In this document: piece after piece, positions 25,319 through 33,535 of the stretch
Layout of the letters: each line of letters begins with the position of its first letter
How positions within the stretch are numbered: the stretch's first letter is position 1
The notes under the pieces: generated by a model
The model's database searches: none
Told to the model about the DNA's origin: nothing
What the model saw: only the letters and a program-made list of their open reading frames with translations
Position numbers and translations under genes: made by a program
Assembly (NCBI GenBank): GCA_036384915.1
Contig: DASVLJ010000011.1
Coordinates: forward strand, 62,001-126,000
Source of the DNA: PKWO01 sp036384915
GTDB lineage: Bacteria > Pseudomonadota > Gammaproteobacteria > Burkholderiales > Burkholderiaceae_D
Reading direction: 5' to 3'
DNA: 64,000 nt

Positions 25319-27376
25319 TTATTGAGCGCCCTTGAGATGCTGGTCCAGCCAGTCCAGCACCGTGTGGTGCCACAGGACCGAGTTGGCCGGCTTCAAGACC
25401 CAATGATTCTCGTCGGGGAACACCAGCAGCTTGCTTTCCACGCCTTGACGCTGCAGTGCGGTGAAGGTACCGAGGCCTTGCGTGGTGGGAATGCGGAAGT
25501 CCCGGTCGCCCTGGATCACCAGCATCGGCATCTTCCAGTTGTTGACGTAGTTCGCCGGATTGAATTTCTCATGCTTGGCCGGAACCTTGAAATAAGGGCC
25601 GCCGTTTTCCCACTCGTTGAACCAAAGTTCTTCAGTCGAGTAATACATGGAACGCGTATCGAACACGCCGTCATGGTCGACGATGCACTTGAAGCCGTCG
25701 GCCCAGTTGCCTTCGATCCAGTTCATCATGTAGCCGCCGTAGGAAGCGCCTAGCGCGCAAGCCCGGCTGCGGTCGAGCCAGTCATACTTCCCGACTGCCG
25801 CGGCCAAGCCCTTTTGCAAGTCCTCCAGCGGTGCGCCGCCCCAATCCTGGCTGATCGCATCGGTGAAAGCCTGGCCGTAGCCGGTCGAACCATGGAAGTC
25901 GATCATCACGACGGCATAGCCGGCGCCGGCATAGGTTTGCGGATTCCAGCGATAGCCCCATTCGTTGCCGAAGCTGCCTTGCGGGCCGCCGTGGACCAGA
26001 AAGGCGATCGGATACTTCACGCCAGGCTTGGCATCCCAGGGTTTGACCACGTAGCCGTAGACCTTGTCGCCGTTGTGGCCGGCAAACGAGAATTGCTCGT
26101 ACTCGCCGAAGCGCACGTCTTTCAGCAATTGCTCATTCAAGTGCGTCAGCTGCGTCGCTTGGTTCGAGCCGAGCTTGATCTTGTACAGTTGCGCGCCAGA
26201 TGCGAGATTGGCTTGCGAGACCACCATCGTGTCATGCCTGGCATCGAAACCGAACACCCAGCCCGGACCGGTCACGGGCGTGACCTTGCCGCTGCCGGCA
26301 TCGACAGAGAACACGCGGTGCTGACCGACGTCGTCGGCGCCGACATAGAGCGATTTGCCGTCGCCCGCCCATTGGAATTCGGCAATCGAGCGGTCCCAGG
26401 TTTCCGCCAGCGTGCGCTTTTTGCCGGTGGCGACATCCATCAGCACGAAGTGGAAACGGTCGGCTTCAAAACCAGGACGATCCATCGCGACATAAGCCAG
26501 GGTATGGCCGTCGGGCGAGAAAGCTGGCTTGCCGTCCCAGGCCGGATTGTCCGCCGTGAGGTTGCGCGGTTCCTGGCCGCCGGCTGCGGGAACTTGATAA
26601 ATATCGAAATTGGTCGACCAGGCTTCGGTCTTGCCGGCCACGCGCAGCGAGAACGCGATGGAGGCGCCGTCGGGGCTGAAGCGGTAGTCGTCCTTGTCGC
26701 CGAAAGGCTTGGAAGGCACGTCGCCGTCAAGCGAGCCGGAAAGGCTGACCGGCGTGCCGGCATGATGTTCGGCGTCGAGCGGCGCCGAATACAACACCGA
26801 GTTGCGTCCATCGGCCCAGGTGTCCCAGTGGCGCACGAACAGGCGGTCGTAGATCTTGCCGTCGGCCTTGTCCTTGGCCTTGTCGTCGAGGCGTTTCTTC
26901 GTGCAAGCCAGATCGGGGCAATTGCGGAACACTTCCATGCCCAGTGCAATGCGATCGCCGTGCGGCGAAACGCGGAAGCTGCCGACATCCAAGGGAAGAT
27001 CGGTCACCTGCATCGCTTCGCCGCCGGTGAGGGGAAGGCGCCACACTTGCGAGGAACCGGAGCGCTCGGACAGGAAGTAGACAGCGTCGCCCGAAGCAGA
27101 CCATTCCGGATCGGTGCTATTGGCGCTGCTATTGGTCAGGCGTTGCGGCTGGGCGTGCGGATTGCGCAAATCCAGCATCCACAATTCAGTATGGCCATGA
27201 TTCTTTTCGATGTCGGTGGCGCGGACGGTATAGACCACGCGGGAGGCATCGGGCGACAGCACCGGGCTGCCTACTCGCTCCATCCTGATCATGTCTTCGA
27301 CCGTGAATCCGTGCGGCGCGGCCAGCGCATTGCCCGCGGCCAGCAACAGGCCGGCGGTCAGCAAACGTGCACTCAT
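25319..27376 (-). CDS. S9-family peptidase (acylaminoacyl/dipeptidyl-peptidase-like), secreted
   Basis: A 685-residue serine peptidase with a signal peptide (residues 1-20, ending ALA). Residues about 25-410 form the beta-propeller (WD40-like repeats such as RFSPDGASIAFSLR, FSPDGHTLAYVAMDR). The alpha/beta-hydrolase domain has the catalytic triad S545 (GASYGGYM), D626 (GDRDFRIP) and H658 (ENHW). It should trim short peptides in the periplasm. It is convergent with the redox operon (25-bp gap) and divergent from the small HTH gene. Confidence 0.94.
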   Translation of the reverse strand: MSARLLTAGLLLAAGNALAAPHGFTVEDMIRMERVGSPVLSPDASRVVYTVRATDIEKNHGHTELWMLDLRNPHAQPQRLTNSSANSTDPEWSASGDAVYFLSERSGSSQVWRLPLTGGEAMQVTDLPLDVGSFRVSPHGDRIALGMEVFRNCPDLACTKKRLDDKAKDKADGKIYDRLFVRHWDTWADGRNSVLYSAPLDAEHHAGTPVSLSGSLDGDVPSKPFGDKDDYRFSPDGASIAFSLRVAGKTEAWSTNFDIYQVPAAGGQEPRNLTADNPAWDGKPAFSPDGHTLAYVAMDRPGFEADRFHFVLMDVATGKKRTLAETWDRSIAEFQWAGDGKSLYVGADDVGQHRVFSVDAGSGKVTPVTGPGWVFGFDARHDTMVVSQANLASGAQLYKIKLGSNQATQLTHLNEQLLKDVRFGEYEQFSFAGHNGDKVYGYVVKPWDAKPGVKYPIAFLVHGGPQGSFGNEWGYRWNPQTYAGAGYAVVMIDFHGSTGYGQAFTDAISQDWGGAPLEDLQKGLAAAVGKYDWLDRSRACALGASYGGYMMNWIEGNWADGFKCIVDHDGVFDTRSMYYSTEELWFNEWENGGPYFKVPAKHEKFNPANYVNNWKMPMLVIQGDRDFRIPTTQGLGTFTALQRQGVESKLLVFPDENHWVLKPANSVLWHHTVLDWLDQHLKGAQ

Positions 27377-27714
27377 GTATATGTTCTCCGAAGTTTAATC
27401 TGTCTTGGCAGGGGGGCTCCCCTTGCGGTTCGCCATGGTACAACACATTGACTTCGCTGCATGGCAGCAATGAAACACGAGTTTTACTGCAGATACCGTA
27501 AAATTACTGTATACAGCCTTGTATGTTGCACCCGATTATCATTTTCGTAATACAATAATTATGTCAATCGTGTGAAATATACGTAGCGCGTATGGCTTGG
27601 CCGCAAGCATGGCTGGCAGATCCAGACGAAAACCCTCCAGGGGGAAAAGGCAGGACTTGGAGCTTTCGTTACTGCCAAGCTCACGCAGCGGCATTACTTA
27701 CCTGGAAGAGCATC
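27377..27714. other. Intergenic region between peptidase and HTH gene
   Basis: 338 bases with no supported gene. The middle (27480-27590) is AT-rich and should hold the promoters of both divergent genes. A perfect 10-bp palindrome CTGTATACAG lies at 27507-27516; it does not fit the LexA spacing. Confidence 0.6.
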
Positions 27715-27999
27715 ATGAATTCAAACACCAAAGTATCCAACTATAGTGGCACGCCCCTCAATACCTTTCCCGGCGACCCCAACATCCTTCTCGATGCCAT
27801 CATCGAGAAACTGAACCTGAAGAACGATGCCGCCTTGTCGCGTCTGCTCGAAGTGGCTCCGCCCGTGATCAGCAAGTTGCGCCACGGCGCCTTGCCCATC
27901 GGCCCGACCATGCTGATCCGCATGCATGAAGTCAGCGACATGAATATCCGCGAGATGCGTGCCTTGATGTTGCGCGGGCAGCAAACCGGTACGGCCTGA
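27715..27999 (+). CDS. Small helix-turn-helix regulator-like protein
   Basis: A 94-residue protein; ATG 27715 has GGAAGAG upstream, and an in-frame extension to 27592 lacks support. Residues about 22-75 (LLDAIIEKLNLKNDAALSRLL, VAPPVISKLRHG) look like an XRE/Cro-type helix-turn-helix, with SxxxxR-like recognition helix VISKLRHG. It is close to a family of small regulators found widely in Oxalobacteraceae. Target unknown. It lies ahead of the two WXXGXW lipoproteins. Confidence 0.75.
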   Translation: MNSNTKVSNYSGTPLNTFPGDPNILLDAIIEKLNLKNDAALSRLLEVAPPVISKLRHGALPIGPTMLIRMHEVSDMNIREMRALMLRGQQTGTA

Positions 28000-28054
28000 G
28001 CAACACGCTGAGGTTGCAGGCTCATCTATTCCCTGTTCCCATACTGGAGCAGGG

Positions 28055-28091
28055 AAACTCCCCACGTTCATCATTGTCAACGGATTGTTAA
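28055..28091 (+). promoter_or_regulatory. Duplicated upstream element, copy 1
   Basis: The block AAACTC..CACG.TC....TTGTCAA....T.AAC occurs 119 bases before the TTG start of the first WXXGXW lipoprotein and again 118 bases before the second. Conserved spacing suggests a shared operator or promoter element. Confidence 0.55.
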
Positions 28092-28173
28092 CTAGAACGT
28101 TAACACTCTGTCCAGCTTTGTCCCATCAAGGCGGATGCCGATTGATCCGTTCAATAATAATGTGGAGAAACCC

Positions 28174-29700
28174 TTGAAGAAACTCATCGCCCTCTCAGCT
28201 GCGCTGACAGGCGCCGTCTTGAGCGCCTGCGTCGAACAAGCGCCGCCGCCTCGGCCGATCTATTCCGCTCCGCCGCCCCAGACTTACTACGGACCGCCGC
28301 CGGATCAATCCTATACGCCGGTTTCTGAAGTCTATGAAGCCCCTCCGCCCCAGCCTGTGGTGAGCGTATATATCGATCCGCCTATCGATCAGCCGCCCCC
28401 AGTCCAGGTATCCTGGGCGCCGCCGCCGATGCTGGTCGAAACCCCGCCACCCGCGCCCTACCCCGGCGCCTTCTGGATCGGCGGCTACTGGGCTTGGGAA
28501 GGCAACTGGGTGTGGGCGCACGGTCGCTGGGCTCCGCCGCCACGCCCCGGCTACACTTGGTGCAACCCCTACTATGAACATCGCAACGGCGCCGTGGTCT
28601 TCGTCAACGGCTTTTGGGCCGCGCCCGGCGTTTCCTTCGTGGCGCCTTCGCTCTCCGTGCACATCAATATCGGCGTGCCGGCTCCCGGCGTCATCCCCGG
28701 ACCTGCCCCGATCGGCCCCGCTGGCGTATTCGTTCCCGCACCTCCCGGCTCGCACCTTGGCTTGATCGTTCCCGCGCCGATCGGCACGCCGCCGGCCGTG
28801 GTCACCAGTGCGCCGCCCATCATCCATGGCGGCATGCACATCACCACCAACAACATCACGAACAATAACACCACGATCAACAATGTCACGAACGTAACCA
28901 ATATCACAAACGTGACCAACGTCACGGTGGTGGCGCCTGCCGGCGCAACAGCAACCGGGCAGGCGGTCAATGCCTCGGTGCCGGCCCAGCCTCATTTGGC
29001 GGCAGCAATGCACCCCGTGGTCAAGGCCATGGCGCCCGAACCGGTCTCAGCCAGGCCAATCCCCGCCTTCGTGCCCGGCCGTGCTCCTGTGGCCCTGCCG
29101 CCGGCGCAAACCGTGCACGCCGAAGTGCCGCAAGCTTTGACGCATCCGCAACCGCAGCCGGCCCAACAGCCACAACAGCATCCGCAGCCCCAGCCTCTGC
29201 AGCCCCAGCCCCCGCAGCAACCACAACCGCCTCATCCCCCGGCAGCGCAGCCGCAACACCCGGTACAGTTCCAGCAGCCGAACCCGCCGATGCCGGCTCC
29301 GCATCCGGCCATGCCGCAACAGCCGCAGCAGCCACCGGAGAATCAGCGCGACCAGTTCAAGCCGCCTCAAAGTCCGGTTCAGCAGGAAAGGCATGATGTC
29401 GAGCGGCCTCAACCCATGCCCCAGCCACAGCCACAGCCGTTCAGGCCGCCGCAGGAGCGGCCGGACATGAACAGGCCCCAGCCGCAACAGCCCCAGCCGG
29501 CCCATCCACAGCAGGAACGCATGCCGCAACAAGAGCCACAGCGGCAACAGCAACAAACCGTGCACCCGGTTCCGTACAGGCCTGCGGAACCGGCGCCACA
29601 GCCACCGCGACCTGCGGAACAGCCGCGGCCACCGCAAAATACGAACCCGCAAAAGCCGAACGAGAAAAAAGATGAGAAGAAGGACAAGCGCGATCAGTAA
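28174..29700 (+). CDS. WXXGXW-motif proline/glutamine-rich lipoprotein, paralogue 1 (TTG start)
   Basis: 508 residues from a TTG at 28174, picked because GGAGAA lies 6 bases before it with the same spacing as in the paralogue downstream, and because it gives a compact lipoprotein signal MKKLIALSAALTGAVLSAC. The mature N-terminus is proline-rich; then comes the aromatic motif region IGGYWAWEGNWVWAHGRW followed by PPRPGYTW and YYEHRNG, typical of WXXGXW-repeat (PF12779) proteins. Next is an Asn/Thr-rich stretch (INNVTNVTNITNVTNVT) and a long P/Q-rich tail ending in Lys/Glu. Envelope-anchored; function unknown. Confidence 0.85.
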   Translation: MKKLIALSAALTGAVLSACVEQAPPPRPIYSAPPPQTYYGPPPDQSYTPVSEVYEAPPPQPVVSVYIDPPIDQPPPVQVSWAPPPMLVETPPPAPYPGAFWIGGYWAWEGNWVWAHGRWAPPPRPGYTWCNPYYEHRNGAVVFVNGFWAAPGVSFVAPSLSVHINIGVPAPGVIPGPAPIGPAGVFVPAPPGSHLGLIVPAPIGTPPAVVTSAPPIIHGGMHITTNNITNNNTTINNVTNVTNITNVTNVTVVAPAGATATGQAVNASVPAQPHLAAAMHPVVKAMAPEPVSARPIPAFVPGRAPVALPPAQTVHAEVPQALTHPQPQPAQQPQQHPQPQPLQPQPPQQPQPPHPPAAQPQHPVQFQQPNPPMPAPHPAMPQQPQQPPENQRDQFKPPQSPVQQERHDVERPQPMPQPQPQPFRPPQERPDMNRPQPQQPQPAHPQQERMPQQEPQRQQQQTVHPVPYRPAEPAPQPPRPAEQPRPPQNTNPQKPNEKKDEKKDKRDQ

Positions 29701-29717
29701 GTTCGCGCTTGATGAAG

Positions 29718-29747
29718 CGGCTCGGAAATATCCGGGCCGTTTTTTTG
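29718..29747 (+). terminator. Rho-independent terminator after paralogue 1
   Basis: 9-bp stem CGGCTCGGA / TCCGGGCCG (one T-G pair), loop AATA, then seven T. Confidence 0.93.
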
Positions 29748-29770
29748 TTCCCGCCCGGCGTTAAAAAGAG

Positions 29771-29806
29771 AAACTCTTCACGCTCGAAATTGTCAAAAAA
29801 TTAACG
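29771..29806 (+). promoter_or_regulatory. Duplicated upstream element, copy 2
   Basis: Counterpart of the block at 28055-28091, at the same distance from its own TTG start, so it was duplicated with the gene. Confidence 0.55.
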
Positions 29807-29888
29807 AAAAGGACATTGCTGCGTCAATGGTTCCATCGGCGCAAGACTGCTGTTCACCGAACCGGTTGACGATAACGTGGAGAACATA

Positions 29889-31295
29889 TTGAAAACTACC
29901 CTTATCTTATCCGGCATGACGGCCGTGCTGGCCGGCGCCTTGTTGAGCGCATGCGGCCAGCAGTCGTCCGCCCCGGCTAGCAACGCCCTGCCTACCAACA
30001 GTTCGCTGCCGCAACCCGTCCCGCAGCAAGCGCAGCCCAATACGATGCCGCCGCAGTCCAATAGCGGCCAGCCGCAATCCGCGTACAACGCAGAGCCCTC
30101 AACCAATTCGCGGCCTGCGGCTTATCGTAAACGTGCGCCGCAGCAGGTGGTGAGCGTCTACCAGGATCCGCCTATCGAACAGCCGCCTCCGGTGCAAGTC
30201 AATTGGGCCCCGCCGCCGATGCTGGTGGAAGAGCCGCCGCCGCCGCCCTCGCCTGACGCCGCCTGGATCGGCGGCTACTGGGTCTGGCAAGGCAACTGGG
30301 TTTGGGCACACGGGCGCTGGGCACAGCCGCCGCGCCCAGGTTATATGTGGCACAACCCCTACTATGAACATCGCAACGGCGCCGTGGTCTTTATCAATGC
30401 TTTCTGGGGCGCGCCGGGTGTTGCTTTCGTGGCCCCGCCGCCGGGGATACATATCGACATCGGCGTTCCCCTCCCGGGCATCGAACCCGGCCCGCCGCCG
30501 GAAGGTCCGGATGGCGTGTTCGTTCCACCGCCGCCGGGCTCGAATTTCGGCTTGATCGTGCCGGCGCCGATAGGCACCGCACCGGCTGTCGTGACGAGCG
30601 CCCCTCCCATCATTCATGAAGGGATGCATATTACAACCAACAACATTACGAACAACACCGCGACAATCAATAACATCAGGAATGTCACCAATACCACCAA
30701 TGTGACCAACCTTACCGTGGTGGCGCCGGCCAGTGCCACAGCGAACGGCCAGGCAGTCCATGCCGTCGTTCCAGCGCAGGCCCATCTGGCAGCCGCCATG
30801 CATCCCATGGTCCGAGCCATGGCACCGCTGCCTGTTTCCACCAGACCCATCCCGGCCTATATGCCAGGCCATGCGCCGGCGGCACTGCCGCCGCCGCAAA
30901 CAGTTCGCGCCGAGGTGCCCCCTGGGCTGGTGCATCCGCTTGCTCGGACGGGTCCGCAACATCCCGTGACGCCGCCAGATGAGCCGCAGCGGCAGCAACA
31001 CGAGCAGCCCAAACCGCCCGAACATCAACCGGCGGAGCTAGGACGGCACGAGCACCAACGCCCCGAGCCGCCTGACGGACAAATACCGCCGCCGCCTCAG
31101 AGCGTGAAACCGATACCGTACAAGCCTGCGGAATCGTCGCCCGCAACGCACCTGCAGCCAATCCTGCCGCGCGACCCTCATCAACCGGTGGCACAACCCA
31201 GGGACGAGCCCAAACCGCCGCAATCAGGTTCGAAACCGGAAGAGCTCAAGCCCAACGAGAAGAAAGATGACAAAAAAGAGGGGCGCGGGCAATAG
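29889..31295 (+). CDS. WXXGXW-motif proline-rich lipoprotein, paralogue 2 (TTG start)
   Basis: 468 residues from TTG 29889, with GGAGAA 6 bases upstream; a GTG at 29877 is an alternative. Signal ends in the lipobox LLSAC. The central block is nearly the same as paralogue 1: VVSVYQDPPIEQPPPVQVNWAPPPMLVE, IGGYWVWQGNWVWAHGRW, YYEHRNGAVVF, and an Asn/Thr-rich segment. The C-terminal P/Q-rich tail has diverged and is shorter, and again ends in a Lys-rich stretch (KPNEKKDDKKEG). A tandem duplication with separate transcription is the simplest reading. Confidence 0.85.
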   Translation: MKTTLILSGMTAVLAGALLSACGQQSSAPASNALPTNSSLPQPVPQQAQPNTMPPQSNSGQPQSAYNAEPSTNSRPAAYRKRAPQQVVSVYQDPPIEQPPPVQVNWAPPPMLVEEPPPPPSPDAAWIGGYWVWQGNWVWAHGRWAQPPRPGYMWHNPYYEHRNGAVVFINAFWGAPGVAFVAPPPGIHIDIGVPLPGIEPGPPPEGPDGVFVPPPPGSNFGLIVPAPIGTAPAVVTSAPPIIHEGMHITTNNITNNTATINNIRNVTNTTNVTNLTVVAPASATANGQAVHAVVPAQAHLAAAMHPMVRAMAPLPVSTRPIPAYMPGHAPAALPPPQTVRAEVPPGLVHPLARTGPQHPVTPPDEPQRQQHEQPKPPEHQPAELGRHEHQRPEPPDGQIPPPPQSVKPIPYKPAESSPATHLQPILPRDPHQPVAQPRDEPKPPQSGSKPEELKPNEKKDDKKEGRGQ

Positions 31296-31309
31296 CGTGC
31301 CGATGGAAG

Positions 31310-31336
31310 CGGCCCGGGAATACCGGGCCGTCCTTT
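31310..31336. terminator. Terminator between convergent genes
   Basis: 8-bp stem CGGCCCGG / CCGGGCCG around GAATA, followed by TCCTTTATTT. It lies between the second lipoprotein and the chitinase gene end and may serve the rightward unit. Confidence 0.75.
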
Positions 31337-31350
31337 ATTTCAGCGCCGCG

Positions 31351-32631
31351 TCAATAGCCGAGATCAGACAGGAAAGCATTGGTGTAACCCAGGGTTCCCG
31401 CCTTGCCGTAATTATTGCAGGTGTCGGACGAGTTATTGTCCGATTTGGCCGGAGCACAATCGCGGTCGCGCTCGAAGGACCAGAAGTGGATGCCGCCGAG
31501 TTTGTTGGACTTGGCAAAACTCGAGACGGTCGCGGCATCGGCGATGGTGAAGGTTTCGTCGATGCTGTCGTTGCCGCCTATCATGGGCGTCAGTTCGATC
31601 TGGCTGTAGGGCACGCCCCAATAGTTATGCAGGCTCTTGGCTGCCGCGATCGACGATTGGCCCATCTCGCACTTGCCGTTCGAAAGCGTGCACAGAGCCG
31701 AATCCTCCTGACCCGAATTGGCGAAATCCATCACCATCAGATTGATCGTGTAATTCTTCAGGCCGTATTTCCTGATGGCGTTCATCACCATCACCCCGTA
31801 CGAACCCAGGCTTTGCGCTTCGTTACCGCCGTCGGTCGCCACCGTGAAGCTGTAGCGCAGATGCGGATAAGCCGCTTGCGCCTTGACTACGCGTTGCACC
31901 AGGTTTTCCACGTCGCTTTGCGATTGTGTGTTTTCGATATCGAAGTCGACGCCCAGCATGTTGGCGCTGTAATAGGTCTTGATGAACTTGGCGAAGCCGG
32001 TGTCGGACGAGCAGGTGAAGTTGGCGCCCGCGCCGCCGGTCGATACCATGTACTTCTTGCCGGCGGAAACGAAGCTTTGCACATTGGCCGAGGCGAACGA
32101 CGAAGCCGGGACGCCATTCCAGTTTTCGCTGCCGCAGGTGCCCGTGGCAAAGGCCCAGGTAACCGCTTGCAGCTTGGACGGCATTGCTTTGAGCAGCGTC
32201 TCGTTCGTACCCGTCACTGCCGTGGTCAACTGGGTCGTGCTGTAGTCGCCTGAATAGAAATATGGGCTGTAGATGAGGCCGCCCGGGGTCGGGGTTGGCG
32301 TCGGGGTGGGTGTAGGAGTCGGGGTGGGCGTTGGCGCGCTGCAGGTATAAGGTCTCCAATACCAGGTGCTGATGGTGGGATCGATGCCCGCCGTGGTGGC
32401 GTGCGTGGCGATGTAATATTTACCGTTGTCGATGACGATGGTGCCTTGACTGTAGGCATTGTTGTTCGACCAGGTGACGGCGCCGCATCCGGCCGTCGCC
32501 TTTTGGCTCGGCGTCGGCGTCATCTTTTGCTCCGCGTTGAGTGAATCCGTCGAGCTGCCGCCCCCACCGCATGCCGCCAGCACGCCTGCGGCGATCCCCG
32601 TGCCGATGCCTATTGCTATCTTGGTCTTCAA
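31351..32631 (-). CDS. GH18 chitinase lipoprotein with chitin-binding module
   Basis: A 426-residue enzyme. Lipobox VLAAC puts the lipid anchor at Cys21. A CBM5/12-type chitin-binding module (about 52-97: WSNNNAYSQGTIVIDNGKYY through STWYWRPYTC) is joined by a (Pro-Thr)n linker (98-116) to the GH18 barrel. The catalytic segment is LGVDFDIE with proton donor E233 and partner D231 and D229; the first Asp of the usual DxxDxDxE is Leu226. STGGAG matches the second GH18 motif. It should hydrolyse chitin at the cell surface. Confidence 0.93.
   Translation of the reverse strand: MKTKIAIGIGTGIAAGVLAACGGGGSSTDSLNAEQKMTPTPSQKATAGCGAVTWSNNNAYSQGTIVIDNGKYYIATHATTAGIDPTISTWYWRPYTCSAPTPTPTPTPTPTPTPTPGGLIYSPYFYSGDYSTTQLTTAVTGTNETLLKAMPSKLQAVTWAFATGTCGSENWNGVPASSFASANVQSFVSAGKKYMVSTGGAGANFTCSSDTGFAKFIKTYYSANMLGVDFDIENTQSQSDVENLVQRVVKAQAAYPHLRYSFTVATDGGNEAQSLGSYGVMVMNAIRKYGLKNYTINLMVMDFANSGQEDSALCTLSNGKCEMGQSSIAAAKSLHNYWGVPYSQIELTPMIGGNDSIDETFTIADAATVSSFAKSNKLGGIHFWSFERDRDCAPAKSDNNSSDTCNNYGKAGTLGYTNAFLSDLGY
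32287..32333. repeat. G-rich hexanucleotide-like repeat encoding Pro-Thr linker
   Basis: Imperfect GGGGT(C/T)GG-type units on the plus strand, coding PTPTPT on the minus strand. Such simple repeats can change copy number and hence linker length. Confidence 0.7.
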
Positions 32632-32887
32632 TTGTCTCTCCTCTCGTGGTCATGATCGTTTTTCGGGTAGGCTCGCCCAGCAGAGCGCTGGCGACCGACC
32701 TTGAAAAAAGTATGCCGAGAGAAGAGAAAGCTTGCCTTAAGGTTTGGTTAAAATGCGATGAAATGTTGCGCCGATGCGGGGAGTAAATCTACCTATGTAC
32801 AAACAGCTTGCAAGCGGCGCAAATGGGCCATCGTGCGCAGGCATGCCCTATAGCGAACGACATGGTGAACAATATCGTGCCGCCGGC

Positions 32888-33232
32888 TCAGACCTTGATG
32901 TTGATCATTGTACCCAGCGTGGAAGCGGAGGATGCGCTGGTTTGCTGTGCCGCATCGAATGCAGCCGAAACCGTTGCAGTGTTGTTCAATTGCGCAATCT
33001 GCGCCTGCAATGCGGCAATCTGCGTTTCAAGCAATTGCTCCGCCTGCGTGGGCGTAGCCGCCGCTGTCGTCGTCTGCGTGGAGTTTGTGGACTGGGTAGC
33101 TTCGTCTTGCGTCAATTGCTTCTGATACTGTGCCAACTGCCTCTGCAAGGCTGCAACTTGGGCGGACGAAGACGTGTTCGACACCGCGTAGGCGGCGGAC
33201 AAGGCGCTGGCGGCCGAAACTGCGGAAACCAC
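32888..33232 (-). CDS. Small coiled-coil protein (FlxA-like)
   Basis: A 114-residue protein starting at GTG 33230-33232, which has AGGAG six bases upstream; the longer frame lacks such a site. An Ala/Ser-rich N-terminus leads into two coiled-coil segments (VAALQRQLAQYQKQLTQ and AEQLLETQIAALQAQIAQL) separated by a Thr-rich linker. This resembles FlxA-like proteins, which are co-regulated with flagella in enterobacteria, but I see no sigma-28 promoter in front of it. Function unknown. Confidence 0.65.
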   Translation of the reverse strand: MVSAVSAASALSAAYAVSNTSSSAQVAALQRQLAQYQKQLTQDEATQSTNSTQTTTAAATPTQAEQLLETQIAALQAQIAQLNNTATVSAAFDAAQQTSASSASTLGTMINIKV

Positions 33233-33535
33233 GGTGCTCTCCTGTGCATTACCCCTTTTCTTCCTTAACGACCATCCTATTGCTGAAACTGATAGCCCTT
33301 CGTGTAAAGTCAGGTAAAGATTCGGCACAAATCATGCCCCACGGAAATCTTCTTGGACAGTCCTTTTCATCTATGACAGGTGAAAGGCGCGTTGTTGTCC
33401 TTATTCAGTTGATATTTTCTTCCTTAACCCATAAAGTAGCGACACTTTCCTGCCCTTAATCGTTCCATTGCGGGTTGACGCAATGCAATACCATACTGGC
33501 ATTGATGGATAGTCCATGAGGTGGTAAGCGTCGCC
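33233..33535. other. Intergenic region between divergent genes
   Basis: About 300 bases holding the promoters of the FlxA-like and diguanylate cyclase genes. No gene or strong structural signal recognised. Confidence 0.5.

Noticed and set aside
25307..25330. GGCGCT...AGCGCC hairpin as terminator between the redox operon and peptidase
   Set aside because: Only a 6-bp stem with a long loop and no T-run.
25814..27451. Plus-strand frame opposite the S9 peptidase
   Set aside because: S9 triad and propeller are intact on the minus strand; the other frame has no recognisable content.
27507..27516. CTGTATACAG palindrome as a LexA box
   Set aside because: The half sites are 2 bp apart rather than 8, so it does not match the LexA operator.
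33304..33330. TAAAGTCAGG... as a sigma-28 promoter of the diguanylate cyclase
   Set aside because: The -10 part (GGCACAAA) is a poor match to GCCGATAA.
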